A stretch of 64,000 bases of DNA from Ardenticatenaceae bacterium (GCA_020634315.1 JACKBV010000005.1:1-64000), one strand, 5' to 3'. Counted from the stretch's first letter, positions 1 to 9,634 are shown. Translations and numbers: made by a program. Notes: generated by a model from the letters alone, not told the origin.

Positions 1-824
1 AGTAACCAACCAAAGTTACCAGCGCCAAACCCATTGTAGATGAGATAGACATCCCCTTCATGGGCTTCGCTCAATGGAACATCCGGCGTATGGTAAATAA
101 AATCAGTGTAAGCTGGTGGGGTAGGCGGGCCGGTAAAGGCGCTGGCTGGCGGATAGGGATTACCACCACTACCAGGCGGGTTGACGGAGCGGATGTCTTC
201 ATGCACGGCAATGGGGAAGGCGGTACAGCCGTTGGTTTGTACAACGGTTTCGCCTGTTTGCCGCATAAAGCTAAAGCCGCGAATGGTGTAAAAGCCTTGC
301 AGCCAGGGCATGGCATCCAAACCGAGAATGGATTCGATATCGTGCAGGGTGTACAGCCCAACTACTTGCATGCCCCCGACCAGGGAAGCGTAATCAGAGG
401 GGTTCATGTTGCTCTGCAAGTCTGTCAAGATTTCGGTTTGGATTTCAGCTTCATTGACTTGAGTAAAGTCTAAGGTGTTGGAAATGCCATAAACATGGTT
501 GAATTCCCAGTCGCTGAAGTCGTCACCATCATCATTTACGGTGCCGCGCACGACCCACATGTCCCAGTTGCCTTCGTCCATGAGCAAGGTTTGGGTGACG
601 GAGTTGAGCGCGACGATCATCATGCCCTCATCTTGCCCGCCATTGGCCCCAAAACGGGAGCTGACGCGTGCTGCCTGGCTGACCCGGTTTTGTGTGATAA
701 CCAATTGGCTGACTTCGATCAGACCCGCCAAAATAATGATAAAAATTGGGAGGAACAAAGCAACTTCAACGAGGCTTTGCCCCTTTTCGCGATGAGTACG
801 GTGTTGTTGTGTTGATTGCTTCAT
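1..824 (-). CDS. TadE-like pilus/secretion protein (C-terminus beyond window)
   Basis: The frame is open from an ATG at 824 to the window edge (274 codons and 2 bases), so the C-terminus is missing. The start is preceded by a good ribosome binding site (GAGGTGA, 831-840). The N-terminus has the TadE layout: a short charged cytoplasmic part ending in GQSLVEVALFLP, one hydrophobic helix (about residues 19-42), then QNRVSQAARVSSRFGA. TadE/TadG proteins are pseudopilin-like membrane proteins of Flp/Tad pili; the Glu after the GQSLVE motif is the position usually recognised by the TadV prepilin peptidase. The remaining extracytoplasmic part has no domain I can name and is rich in Gly and Pro near residues 220-245. 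It is the last visible gene of a leftward operon and starts 20 bp after the preceding stop. Family confidence is high; specific role is inferred. Confidence 0.85.
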   Translation of the reverse strand, partial: MKQSTQQHRTHREKGQSLVEVALFLPIFIIILAGLIEVSQLVITQNRVSQAARVSSRFGANGGQDEGMMIVALNSVTQTLLMDEGNWDMWVVRGTVNDDGDDFSDWEFNHVYGISNTLDFTQVNEAEIQTEILTDLQSNMNPSDYASLVGGMQVVGLYTLHDIESILGLDAMPWLQGFYTIRGFSFMRQTGETVVQTNGCTAFPIAVHEDIRSVNPPGSGGNPYPPASAFTGPPTPPAYTDFIYHTPDVPLSEAHEGDVYLIYNGFGAGNFGWL

Positions 825-844
825 GGTGTTTCACCTCATTCTGT

Positions 845-1513
845 CTACGGAGTATCAATCGTTTCCAATACGTCTCCTGATGTGGCATCAATACGCATAC
901 TGTAGGAACGGCCGTTTTCATTGCTAATTAATGAAGCGAACCATTCCATACGTTCACTTGGATTGCTGGTGGTAAGCTGCATGATCAACGTCGTTATCCC
1001 GTTATCGCGCATAAAAGCCCCGCCACCATTATCGAGAAAGATTTGCACAGCTTGTTGACTGTCAAGCAACCAGGCCCCGGCATCGGTGATGGATGCAGGT
1101 GGCGTATAAGCGCTTTCCGAAATACGCTGCGACGTGTCGCCGGTCACGGTGACTAATGTCGCTGTACCCGCTTCTGGCGAATAAAAGGTATAGCCCCAGT
1201 TGGCTATGCCTGTACGTAAGTCTGTTTCGGTAGCACCTTGCGGCCACGTCGTCGAGGCGTCAAGCAGAACGGCATCAGCATACCAGTCTGCAACGCTGCG
1301 CTGCGCAAAGGCGTAGGCGATTTTTGCTGTGTTGCCAGGGACAACAGATGTCGGGGCGACGCCAGCAACGGGCTGGGAAACGGCCGTTGTCTGTACATAC
1401 CCTTCCGGCACATCCGGTGTTCGTGGCTGCAACCACAACAAAGCTGATACGCCGATCACCACCAGCAGCAGCAAAACCAATAAAATACCTAAGACCCATT
1501 CTAACCGGTTCAT
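845..1513 (-). CDS. Single-pass membrane protein with PepSY-like C-terminus
   Basis: A 222-residue protein with one N-terminal membrane helix (about residues 8-28) and an extracytoplasmic domain. I do not recognise a named family. The last residues (SYSMRIDATSGDVLETIDT) resemble the end of a PepSY domain, where a strand carries a D-x-x-x-G-x-V/I pattern, but the match is short. It sits between two TadE-like genes and the sialidase-like gene, 6 bp from its upstream neighbour, with the ribosome binding site (AGGAA) inside that neighbour's 3' end. It is therefore almost certainly cotranscribed and probably an accessory envelope protein of the pilus/surface cluster. An ACGGCCGT palindrome lies in the coding sequence (frame giving ENGR). 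Confidence 0.7.
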   Translation of the reverse strand: MNRLEWVLGILLVLLLLVVIGVSALLWLQPRTPDVPEGYVQTTAVSQPVAGVAPTSVVPGNTAKIAYAFAQRSVADWYADAVLLDASTTWPQGATETDLRTGIANWGYTFYSPEAGTATLVTVTGDTSQRISESAYTPPASITDAGAWLLDSQQAVQIFLDNGGGAFMRDNGITTLIMQLTTSNPSERMEWFASLISNENGRSYSMRIDATSGDVLETIDTP

Positions 1514-1519
1514 GAATCT

Positions 1520-2845
1520 TTATTTCCTACGAATGATGGGCATGAAAACGCCCTTAAAACCTTCTGGAGCATCCTGGCTGCTCGCAAAATAAATTCTCCG
1601 TTGAGAATCCTCAATGCGGTTGTAAGCCATGAAAATCCAATCACCTGCCCCCGTCGCTATGACAGGGTTCACAGAACGATTCGAGTTTGGACTGGTTAAC
1701 TTCTCTGGTTCAGAAGCGCTCCAATTATCACAACTGTTTGTTCCCCAAATAAGCTCATTGGGTTCTAACGAAGTGTCAATGCCGTGATAATACGTAAAAA
1801 TACAATCCCCATACTTAATTATTTTGGGAATGATGAAGAATGGATCGCTGCCATTGACCGCTACAACCTGGTTGCTAATTGGATTATAAGGAGACATATG
1901 CCATTGTGTGGATTGCGTGCAGTTATTCGCGCAGCTCATATAAAACACCTGGTTATATTCGTCCTCGTTATCCACAATACGATTGCTAAAAGCGACATGC
2001 AATCCGCTGGACGAAGCCGTGATGTCTGGCTGCCGATAATCTAATTCGCTCCCTGATATTTCAATACTGCTTGACCAGGTAACTGTTGTGTCAGTTCCAC
2101 TTGACGCCGTTCCTTGCGCGAAATAAATCGTCCCTGTCGTTCCCAATTCTTCCCATACCACGTAGAGCTTATTGCTGTTGTTCGGGTCCAAAGCGATAAT
2201 GGGTACACGTGATCTCGCTTGCGTGTCGGCAACCTTTTGCTTGGCAGTCCAGCTTACGCCACCGTCAATTGAACGGATGTGATAAATATCAGGAATGGGA
2301 TCGCTTGTAATATCTCCCTCACTCCAGACAACGTCTATCGTGTTTCCATTAATCACCAAAGCCGGGTTTGATGCTCCTGGCACTTCTGCCGGGTTTGAGA
2401 TAGTTGTAAAGGTATTGCTTGCCCATTGTGATTCCCGTGCATAAGCCAGGGCAATATCTTCAATCCAGACAGCATGTGCTGTGTTTCCGGAAAAGGCAAG
2501 GGCTAACTGCTGCCCTGAAGTTATTGGGCTTTGATAGATTGTTTGTGCTGCTGACCAACTCACGCCATTGTTTGTGGAAACGGCGTAATAGAGATCATTG
2601 TCAAACTCGCTGGCCACCTGCCGACGATAGCCAACCACAATTTTTGAACCATCTGTTGAAACTGCCAAAGCAGGTGACTTGGCAATGTGGGCGCTGTTAG
2701 AGACCAGGACCCGACTCGCTTCCGCCGTCCATTCAGGAGCGTGTGGCGAAGCATCTGGTTCCGCAACCACATGGCCTTCCAGAATCCATAAAAGGGCAGC
2801 AAATATGGTTATTGAGACGATTGTAAGACGTGTAAACTTTGTCAT
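1520..2845 (-). CDS. Secreted BNR/Asp-box repeat (sialidase-like fold) protein
   Basis: An approximately 441-residue exported protein with a signal peptide (hydrophobic residues about 7-24, ending near VVAEP). Several Asp-box/BNR signatures are visible, such as STNNGVSW near residue 90 and SIDGGVSW near residue 190, spaced as in a six-bladed sialidase-type propeller. I cannot identify the arginine triad or the Tyr/Glu pair of true sialidases, so glycosidase activity is not claimed. The chain ends in GFKGVFMPIIRRK, a version of the C-terminal '-LPLI-' tail on other secreted proteins here. I prefer the ATG at 2845 over the one at 2851: it forms an ATGA overlap with the upstream stop and has AGGTG 7 nt before it, indicating translational coupling. 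Confidence 0.8.
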   Translation of the reverse strand: MTKFTRLTIVSITIFAALLWILEGHVVAEPDASPHAPEWTAEASRVLVSNSAHIAKSPALAVSTDGSKIVVGYRRQVASEFDNDLYYAVSTNNGVSWSAAQTIYQSPITSGQQLALAFSGNTAHAVWIEDIALAYARESQWASNTFTTISNPAEVPGASNPALVINGNTIDVVWSEGDITSDPIPDIYHIRSIDGGVSWTAKQKVADTQARSRVPIIALDPNNSNKLYVVWEELGTTGTIYFAQGTASSGTDTTVTWSSSIEISGSELDYRQPDITASSSGLHVAFSNRIVDNEDEYNQVFYMSCANNCTQSTQWHMSPYNPISNQVVAVNGSDPFFIIPKIIKYGDCIFTYYHGIDTSLEPNELIWGTNSCDNWSASEPEKLTSPNSNRSVNPVIATGAGDWIFMAYNRIEDSQRRIYFASSQDAPEGFKGVFMPIIRRK

Positions 2846-4944
2846 GGACATGCACCTGGTAACATATAGATATCGGCAAAGTTATTGGGTGATGTGATGC
2901 CGACACGAAAACCACTCAGCGTAATGTTGTCAATTTGCGTACAACTACGAAGTGTATATGTCCCTGCCGGAGCCATGAATTGGAACATACCGTTCTTATC
3001 TGTTGTCGTCGAGTTAATTTGAAGGCCTGAAACCTCGTCAATTAACCTGACAGTTGTACGGCTTTGCGGGACCCAGTTACCAATACGCACCCAAACAATA
3101 CCACTAATCATTTCGCTACCTGCGACAGGTGTGGGAGACGGTGTAGGCGTGGCTGCCGGTGTCACATCTTCCACAGTCAATGGCAGGGAGACATTATTTG
3201 TTTCATCTGATTCCGTTATATCTTCGAGGGAGTCTACCATAGCATAGGCCATGTGCGGCTCCGGTGGCGGGTTGTGGAAGCCCAGCGGCGCTGTGATGGT
3301 GAGAACTCGTGTAGCACCACCGGCCAATGAACTGACCGCCATGTAACCAACACTTTGCGAGATGCCAATGGTGGGGCTGACAGGCCCGGTTGGATCAAAG
3401 TAAATATCTACGAAGAAGCTGCTGCTTACATCGATTTCACCGGTGTTGCTGATTGTGACACGCATAGAAATGGGCTGGTAGGCGACAAGCGGTCGTGTGC
3501 TGATCAGCTCCGGTGCGCCAACGACAATCAAATCAGCCGGGTTAGGCGTTGGTGTCATCGTTGGTTGGGATGTGGGCGCGGGGATGTTTTCGCAGGGAAC
3601 CTTGAAAACGGCCGTTGCCACACTCGTATTCGTTTGTGCGCGAACCGTATACAAAGTGGGATTCGTGGTTGTACCAACAATCAGATTGCTCTTTATCCAG
3701 TTTTGCGAGAAAGAGCCTGGATGCCCACTTGGTATGATCGATTGCGGTGACCCGTTCCACGACAAAGCAATTGATTGGTTGGTGGGCCAGTTGAAGCCTA
3801 AAACGTTAAACTGAGCATTGCTGCCGATTGAACAGTTTGGAATAAGCGTAATATACGGGCCGCTGGGGGTAGACGTTGGTGTGACAGTCGGCGTGTTTGT
3901 GGCCGTAGATGTCGGTGGTACCACATTCGTCGGGCTGGGTGTTGGTGTCGGCGTGCCTTGCAGCACAATGGCTGTGTCCGGCTGCCCTTGATTGGGAACT
4001 GCCAGGATTACGTGATTAAAAACAAGTGGCGAAATCAAGGCATTCGCGCCATTAAAGTCTGCAAACCCAGCGCATTGGTGATCACTTGCTGCTAAGAAAG
4101 TGTCAGTTCCTAATGTTTGTCCGGTTGTCAGATCGATAATTGTTACGGTGTCCCCAACTTCGCCGGAAACCCAGACATGAGTTTGCCCTTCAACCGGTGC
4201 CGTTTCAAAGTAAGCACCACAATAGTCTGGCGTTGCGGAGGGTGTGTTGCTTGGTGTCGCGGTTGCTGTTGTTGTGGGGCCTGCTGTGCTGGTCGGCGTT
4301 TCGCTGGGCGTAGCTGATGGCGTGGGCGAAGCACCGACAGTTGCCAATGGAGGCATCTCTGGGGGTAAGCCTAGCCCTTGGGTTGGATTTCCCAGAGAAC
4401 CAAAGTTTTCATTGTTCATCGTGACCTGTCCAAAGACAGGGATCACGGGAATGAGAGGTTTGAAGAAGGGTGTAATGATAGGGACGTTGTAAACTGCGCG
4501 GACAACAACCGGTTGTCCTGGAGAACCAGCAAAATCTTCGCGGATTTGTGCTCCATTCTCATCTACATACCCACCATATACCTCGATGTAATAGGAATTT
4601 TCGTCAGGTGGGCTGCCATCCTCGTACCGAAATGGGTTACTGGTTGGATCCTCATTAAGGGGTAAACCGGCTAACCCGCTATGGGTGATTGAAATGACGG
4701 ATGCGACGCGCAAATCATCACAGCGATCGACATATTTGTCTATATTTGACGTTGCGCAAGGGGAGTCGTTTTGCCCGGTGATGGCATAACGCGCACCCAC
4801 GCGTGCCGCATTTTGCACGGTGACCCATCCCTGGAGAATACGGGCACTCTCGACGATCAAGAAGATCATCATGAGGAGGACGGTAATGATGAGGGCAAAC
4901 TCGACGAGTGCCTGACCTTGTGATTTATTGTTTTGCCGTAACAT
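2842..4944 (-). CDS. TadE-like protein fused to large modular surface region
   Basis: A 700-residue protein. Residues 1-60 are a TadE-like N-terminus (GQALVEFALI, one membrane helix, then VQNAARVGARYAITGQ). After a Tad-type domain of about 150 residues come Thr/Pro-rich linkers (TPT, TAT, TPS repeats), a module starting YCGAYFE (called B here, about residues 240-320), another Thr/Pro linker, a module starting PNCSIGSNAQFN (called A), a CARDB-like beta domain (about 480-600) and a C-terminal Cna-B/carboxypeptidase-regulatory-like domain. Ordinary TadE proteins are about 150-200 residues, so this is a surface-display fusion. It is the first gene of a four-gene leftward operon whose upstream region contains CGTTGATY boxes. 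Modules A and B recur in the protein encoded at 9701-11827. Confidence 0.85.
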   Translation of the reverse strand: MLRQNNKSQGQALVEFALIITVLLMMIFLIVESARILQGWVTVQNAARVGARYAITGQNDSPCATSNIDKYVDRCDDLRVASVISITHSGLAGLPLNEDPTSNPFRYEDGSPPDENSYYIEVYGGYVDENGAQIREDFAGSPGQPVVVRAVYNVPIITPFFKPLIPVIPVFGQVTMNNENFGSLGNPTQGLGLPPEMPPLATVGASPTPSATPSETPTSTAGPTTTATATPSNTPSATPDYCGAYFETAPVEGQTHVWVSGEVGDTVTIIDLTTGQTLGTDTFLAASDHQCAGFADFNGANALISPLVFNHVILAVPNQGQPDTAIVLQGTPTPTPSPTNVVPPTSTATNTPTVTPTSTPSGPYITLIPNCSIGSNAQFNVLGFNWPTNQSIALSWNGSPQSIIPSGHPGSFSQNWIKSNLIVGTTTNPTLYTVRAQTNTSVATAVFKVPCENIPAPTSQPTMTPTPNPADLIVVGAPELISTRPLVAYQPISMRVTISNTGEIDVSSSFFVDIYFDPTGPVSPTIGISQSVGYMAVSSLAGGATRVLTITAPLGFHNPPPEPHMAYAMVDSLEDITESDETNNVSLPLTVEDVTPAATPTPSPTPVAGSEMISGIVWVRIGNWVPQSRTTVRLIDEVSGLQINSTTTDKNGMFQFMAPAGTYTLRSCTQIDNITLSGFRVGITSPNNFADIYMLPGACP

Positions 4945-5202
4945 AATGTTCCCGTTTTTTTAGATAAATAATAAGTGCAGCGCTGGTGAGATGTAGATAG
5001 ATAAATTTTCCTAATTGTCCAGTGTCGCTAAGTTCTTTGTTTTTTCCTGATGTATACTACTGGATAATATTTTTTGATGGGCACAATCGTTTAGGATTGT
5101 ACCTATCTCGCATAGACAATGCGCCACGTATCCATAGCATAGCAAAGAGTTGCCAATCAAGCGTTGATCAAACGTTGATCGAGCGTTGATTGAGGGCATT
5201 TC
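4945..5202. promoter_or_regulatory. Divergent promoter region between TadE operon and SARP gene
   Basis: A 258-bp AT-rich spacer between a leftward surface-protein operon and the rightward regulator gene. No gene is visible. Its right end carries the phased CGTTGATY boxes listed separately. I see AT-rich hexamers on both strands but no convincing -35/-10 pair, so promoter positions are not assigned. Confidence 0.6.
5152..5191 (+). promoter_or_regulatory. Three CGTTGATY direct repeats at 11-bp spacing (SARP box)
   Basis: CGTTGATC at 5162 and 5173 and CGTTGATT at 5184 repeat exactly every 11 bp. The 29-bp block 5152-5180 matches 11956-11984 at 25 of 29 positions. SARP-family regulators are known to bind direct heptamer repeats with 4-bp gaps (11-bp period), and the next gene encodes a SARP/BTAD protein. 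The last repeat runs into the ribosome binding site (GAGG, 5192-5195), which suggests autoregulation. Direction of control is not decided by sequence. Confidence 0.75.
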
Positions 5203-6846
5203 ATGACTAAAGTACTAAAATTAGCCCTACTTGGCCCTATTGATGTTAGACAGGGAGATGTTGCACTTAGTGAATTGGTGTCCGCTAAAGCGCATGCGCT
5301 GCTGTATTATTTGGCGGTAACGGCACGCCCCCATTCGCGTCAGGCGTTGGCCGGTTTGCTTTGGGGAGATTTGCCAGAAGCAGATGCACGTCGCAATTTG
5401 CGCGGTGTGGTGATGAAACTGCGTCAGATAGTTGGGGATCATCTGGTTATTACGCATCAGGAAGTGGCATTTAATCAAGCGAGTTTGTTTCAACTGGACG
5501 TTGCTGAGTTTCGCCAGCTATTGCTGCCTGCACAAGGGCAACCATTGACCCTGGCACAGCTGCGGGCGGCTATTGCCTTGTATCGAGGGGATTTTTTGGC
5601 AGATTTCCAGGTACGGCAGGCACCGGCTTTTGAGGAGTGGGTGATGCAGCAGCAGGCGCAGCTGCGGGAGATGGTTTTTACGGCATATCACAGTGTGATT
5701 TTGATGTGCCGTGAGCAAGGTTTGTTTGATGTGGGGGTGGCTTATGCACGGCAGCTGCTGCTGCTCGACCCAATTCGTGAGGATGTGCATCGGCAGTTGA
5801 TGTGGCTGTTGGCACGGCAGGGGCAGCGCAGTGCGGCGCTGGCTCAATATGAGGTGTGTCGTGATATTTTAGCCAGGGAGTTGAGCCTGGAACCAGCAGC
5901 GGAAACGGCCGTTCTCTATGAGCAAATTCGCGCTGGTGACATGATTCGCCCGGAAGCGCCCCGCCCTACGCCACCTGCCCCCAAAGCACAGCCGTTTGGC
6001 AGCAAGCCCACGCCTTTTGTGGCCGGGCCGCCCATCACTCGCCCCATCCAATTTTTCGGCCGTGAACGAGAACTCAAACGCCTCTTCAACCTGCTCAAGC
6101 GCCTGCCCCTACAAAATGCAGCCATCATTGGCCCACGCCGCAGCGGCAAAACCTCTCTCCTACATTACTTGCGTTCCATTACAACTACACATCCCGCGCA
6201 GCTGCGCCCGACGCAGCGCGTCGATTGGTTGTCCGGCCCGGAACATTACCGTTGGGTTTTTGTTGATTTCCAAGACCCGCGCCTGGGCAGCCGTCAAGCT
6301 CTATTGCAACACCTGCTAACCCATATGGCGCTCCCCTTGCCCGATGTTTGCGACCTGGATCAATTCCTGGATATTGTCAGCGAGCATCTTACTCAGCCGA
6401 CCGTCATTCTCTTTGATGAAATTGGCGTGGCCTTGGAGCGGTATCCCGAACTGGATGATATGTTTTGGGAGAGTTTGCGCTCATTGGCAACCAATCAGGT
6501 GGGGGGAAATTTGGCCTTCATTCTGGCCGCGCCTGAAGCGCCGAGCACATTAGCCACCCATCAAGGTTTAGGTTCCCCATTCTTCAATATATTTGGCTAC
6601 ACAGCGCCATTAGGCCCGCTTCATGAAGAAGAAGCGCGGGAATTGATTACCAGTTCGCCCATACCCTTTCCCGATGCAGATGTGCGCTGGATTTTAGATG
6701 AAAGCGCATGTTGGCCGCTGCTGCTGCAAATTTTGTGCCGTGAGCGGCTGCTAACGTTGGAAGAGGGGGATCACAGTGATGCCTGGCGTGTAGATGCGTT
6801 ACAACAAATAGCGCCATTCCTTGAACTCAAAACTTATGCCGGATAA
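5203..6846 (+). CDS. SARP/BTAD transcriptional regulator fused to P-loop ATPase
   Basis: A 547-residue cytoplasmic regulator. Residues about 1-95 form the OmpR-like winged helix of SARPs (KLALLGPIDVRQG at the start, then the SRQALAGLLWGD and RRNLRGVVMKLR helices). Residues about 100-250 are the all-helical BTAD domain (YRGDFLADF, QLREMVFTAYHSV, GQRSAALAQYEVCRDIL). A proline-rich linker leads to an ATPase with Walker A GPRRSGKTS (about 310-318) and Walker B VILFDEI (about 401-407). This resembles regulators in which nucleotide state gates DNA binding. ATG at 5203 follows GAGG by 7 nt. The stop overlaps the start of the next gene, whose ATPase domain is related, suggesting that the two proteins act together. 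Phased repeats directly upstream are the likely binding site. Confidence 0.9.
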   Translation: MTKVLKLALLGPIDVRQGDVALSELVSAKAHALLYYLAVTARPHSRQALAGLLWGDLPEADARRNLRGVVMKLRQIVGDHLVITHQEVAFNQASLFQLDVAEFRQLLLPAQGQPLTLAQLRAAIALYRGDFLADFQVRQAPAFEEWVMQQQAQLREMVFTAYHSVILMCREQGLFDVGVAYARQLLLLDPIREDVHRQLMWLLARQGQRSAALAQYEVCRDILARELSLEPAAETAVLYEQIRAGDMIRPEAPRPTPPAPKAQPFGSKPTPFVAGPPITRPIQFFGRERELKRLFNLLKRLPLQNAAIIGPRRSGKTSLLHYLRSITTTHPAQLRPTQRVDWLSGPEHYRWVFVDFQDPRLGSRQALLQHLLTHMALPLPDVCDLDQFLDIVSEHLTQPTVILFDEIGVALERYPELDDMFWESLRSLATNQVGGNLAFILAAPEAPSTLATHQGLGSPFFNIFGYTAPLGPLHEEEARELITSSPIPFPDADVRWILDESACWPLLLQILCRERLLTLEEGDHSDAWRVDALQQIAPFLELKTYAG

Positions 6847-9595
6847 ACAAGCCTCTGCCGCGATGTTCACAGATGCACCCGCGCTGCGCCGCAATGTATT
6901 TGTCGGCAGTTTTCAACTGTTGTTTTGGCTGTTTTTTCACCCATCTGCCTGGCGTAACCATTTGGCGGAAATTTCGCCTGATTTGCGTCCCAACTTTTGC
7001 CTGTCGGATTTGCGTTGGCACCATTGGCGCAGCTTGCAAGTGTGGCGCTTGCTGGCAATGACTTATTTGGCGTGGCCTTTGGTCTCTGGCGGCATTATTG
7101 CTTGTGGCTTATGGTTTTTCCAATTGCCGGGGGAGCGCATGGTATTGGGGGTTATTTTGGGGTTGGCGGTGGGTGTGATGAGCAGCTTTGCTGCGGGCTT
7201 TGCCGGGAGCTTTGTCGTGGGAACGGCCGTTGGCATGGCCATCAGCATCGTCATTGGATTAGCGGGAATTCTCGTGTTTGGCAGCAGCGACAGCCTCATT
7301 TTTCAATCACCGCGACTCTCATTTGACCTGGTGGCGAGCACCGTTATTGGTTTAGCCGGTGGCCTGGCTGGCGGTTTAAGCTTTGGCGTCGCGGCTGGAG
7401 TCGGCATCCGTGAGCGCGACCAGGGAATGGGCTATTCATTGCCACGCCTGGCCGGGGGCGTCATCGTGGGCATTGTGATTGGCGCAGTGGGCGGGCGGCT
7501 AACCAACTTGACGAGCGGCAGCGTCACCCTCGGCATGGTTATTGGCCTTCCCTTTGGTGTCGCCGTGTTGTGGCGAACACGCTCATGGGGACGCAGCCTG
7601 ATAGCCGGTTGGCTTGTCGGCGTGGCCGGGAGCCTGATCAACCTGACCAACATCAGCCTCACAGCCAGCCTTGTGGAAATGTTAGCCCTCACCGCGTTGT
7701 TGAGTTCCTTGTTTACCGTGCCCTACATTTTGGCGGAGAGCATTGCTGGCCCCTGGGCGGGGGCTATGGCCGGGGCATTGGGCAGCGGCGGCGGCTTCTT
7801 CCTCTATGTCTTTCCCGATCAACCCTTTGGCCCCATTTTGCTCTTTAGCCTCGGTGGGGTTTTGCTGGGGCTGACGTTGGCCTGGTGGCGGCCGGTGGTT
7901 ATGTATCCGCTGGTGGTCGGGTGGAATTATGTGTTGTATCGGCTGGATCAGGCGCGTTTACCCAATGGGCGGACGAGCCTGTTGCGCTGGCACTCCGCTT
8001 TTTGGGATGAGTTTCAGCGGCTGCCCTTGCTGGGGTTAAACAATCACCTTTCTCTGGTATTGGCGTATCAAGTGGAATTGGGCACGGCCGCTTTGGAGCA
8101 TCTGAGCAGTGGACGCCAGCGTTGGGCGGCACAAGAGGCGCAAATCGAACTGGATGCACAGCAGCTTGCCTTGTGCGACACGGTCGCCGCAATCGCTGGC
8201 GCTAATCAGGAAGTGGCCGCGGGGGAATTGACTGGCCCCGCCAGCGCACTGCTGCGCAGTTTCAGCCGCATCAGTCAGGATGTAGACGCTGCGCTGCGAC
8301 AAGAAAGCCTATATAACCGCCGCCTGACATTGAGCACAGTTGAGGATCGTCTGAATGGCTTGCTGCGCGAATTGACACGCAGTAACGAGCCATATGCCGA
8401 CCGTTTTCGCCCGATTGCCGCTGATTGGCGGCTGGTGTTGGCGGATGCCGTGCAGCAGTTAGCCGACGAAGCCGAGCTGCGGCAGGAAATTGACAGCCCG
8501 TATGTGATCGGTGTGCCCTTAACGGAACAGCAGGAGATTTTTATTGGTCGTGTGGACATCAGTGCCCGTATTGAGCAACTGCTGTTGGATCGACGGCAGC
8601 CGCCTTTGTTGTTGTATGGGCAGCGGCGGGTCGGCAAGACTTCCTTACTGAATAACCTGGGGCGGCTGCTGCCCAGTACAACGGTGCCGTTGTTTGTCGA
8701 TTTGCAAGGGCCGGCATCGCAGGCGCGTGACGATGCTGGTTTTTTGTATAACGTGGCGCGGGGCATGATTCGGTCGGCGCTGCGCCAGCGTGACATCACG
8801 CTGCCGCCGATTGATCGGGAGCGGCTGCAAGATGACCCCTACACGCAGTTTGACGAGTGGTTGGATGAGATCGAGACTGCGTTGGGTGGGCAGCGGGCCT
8901 TGTTGATGCTGGATGAATTTGAGGTGTTGGCGGGGGCGCTGTTGAAAAAGCGCTTTGATACGGACGCGGTGTTGGGGATGCTGCGCCATATCATTCAACA
9001 TCGGACGCGCTTTAAGGTGCTTTTGTCCGGGTCGCACACGCTGGATGAGTTTCAGCAGTGGGCGGGCTATTTGATCAATGTGCAGGTGATTCACATTGGC
9101 TATTTGCAGGCGGATGAGGCGCGGCAGTTGATTGCGCATCCGGTGCGGGATTTTGCGCTGCGTTATGAGCCGGAAGCGGTGGAGCGGGTATTGGCCCTGA
9201 CGCGGGGACACCCGTTTCTCGTGCAGCTGCTTTGTGCGGAGGTGGTGGCGCTGAAGAATGAGCAGCCTCCGGCGCAGCGACGCTTGGCAACGGTGCTGGA
9301 TGTGGAAACGGCCGTTTCCGCTGCCCTCGCTCATGGTAGTTTCTTTTTTGCCGACATCGAACAAAATCAGGTGGACGCCGTTGGGCTGGAAGTGCTGCGC
9401 TTGCTGGCACGACACGGCGAAGGCATTGGCGCAGAACGGCAAGAATTGGTTAACTTTGTGCCCAGCCTGATGGCTTTAGAGCAGGCTTTGCTCAAACTGC
9501 AACAACGCGAGTTAATCGAGCCAATCAATGAAGGGTATCGCTTCCAGGTAGAGTTGGTGCGCTGCTGGTTTGCGGCGAGTGCCGGTAATCGGTGA
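6836..9595 (+). CDS. Polytopic membrane protein with C-terminal AAA/STAND-type ATPase
   Basis: About 919 residues. A short soluble head is followed by a long glycine-rich membrane region (about residues 65-385, roughly ten helices such as VILGLAVGVMSSFAAGFAG), then a helical cytoplasmic stretch and an ATPase with Walker A GQRRVGKTS (about 595-603) and Walker B LLMLDEFE (about 689-696). The C-terminus looks like a winged-helix/lid region. The ATPase resembles the archaeal-type ATPase_2 group and that of the upstream regulator. I take ATG 6836, which overlaps the upstream stop by 11 bp; TTG 6821 and ATG 6863 are alternatives. It may be a membrane sensor passing a signal to the SARP-ATPase, or an export ATPase for the flanking surface proteins; neither is proven. 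Confidence 0.85.
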   Translation: MPDKQASAAMFTDAPALRRNVFVGSFQLLFWLFFHPSAWRNHLAEISPDLRPNFCLSDLRWHHWRSLQVWRLLAMTYLAWPLVSGGIIACGLWFFQLPGERMVLGVILGLAVGVMSSFAAGFAGSFVVGTAVGMAISIVIGLAGILVFGSSDSLIFQSPRLSFDLVASTVIGLAGGLAGGLSFGVAAGVGIRERDQGMGYSLPRLAGGVIVGIVIGAVGGRLTNLTSGSVTLGMVIGLPFGVAVLWRTRSWGRSLIAGWLVGVAGSLINLTNISLTASLVEMLALTALLSSLFTVPYILAESIAGPWAGAMAGALGSGGGFFLYVFPDQPFGPILLFSLGGVLLGLTLAWWRPVVMYPLVVGWNYVLYRLDQARLPNGRTSLLRWHSAFWDEFQRLPLLGLNNHLSLVLAYQVELGTAALEHLSSGRQRWAAQEAQIELDAQQLALCDTVAAIAGANQEVAAGELTGPASALLRSFSRISQDVDAALRQESLYNRRLTLSTVEDRLNGLLRELTRSNEPYADRFRPIAADWRLVLADAVQQLADEAELRQEIDSPYVIGVPLTEQQEIFIGRVDISARIEQLLLDRRQPPLLLYGQRRVGKTSLLNNLGRLLPSTTVPLFVDLQGPASQARDDAGFLYNVARGMIRSALRQRDITLPPIDRERLQDDPYTQFDEWLDEIETALGGQRALLMLDEFEVLAGALLKKRFDTDAVLGMLRHIIQHRTRFKVLLSGSHTLDEFQQWAGYLINVQVIHIGYLQADEARQLIAHPVRDFALRYEPEAVERVLALTRGHPFLVQLLCAEVVALKNEQPPAQRRLATVLDVETAVSAALAHGSFFFADIEQNQVDAVGLEVLRLLARHGEGIGAERQELVNFVPSLMALEQALLKLQQRELIEPINEGYRFQVELVRCWFAASAGNR

Positions 9596-9634
9596 GCGGT
9601 GGGCGGTGGACGGTGAGCGGTAATCGGTGGACGG
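9596..9634. repeat. Degenerate GCGGTNA tandem repeat
   Basis: Short imperfect tandem copies of a 7-10 bp unit (GGTGAGCGG, GGTGGACGG, GGTAAGCGG) fill the space after the membrane ATPase stop. On the other strand they read ACCGCTTACCG, the same motif as the repeat at 29703-29765. No coding potential. Confidence 0.6.

Noticed and set aside
4945..5202. Riboswitch or structured leader
   Set aside because: No recognisable conserved core or paired elements apart from the SARP boxes.
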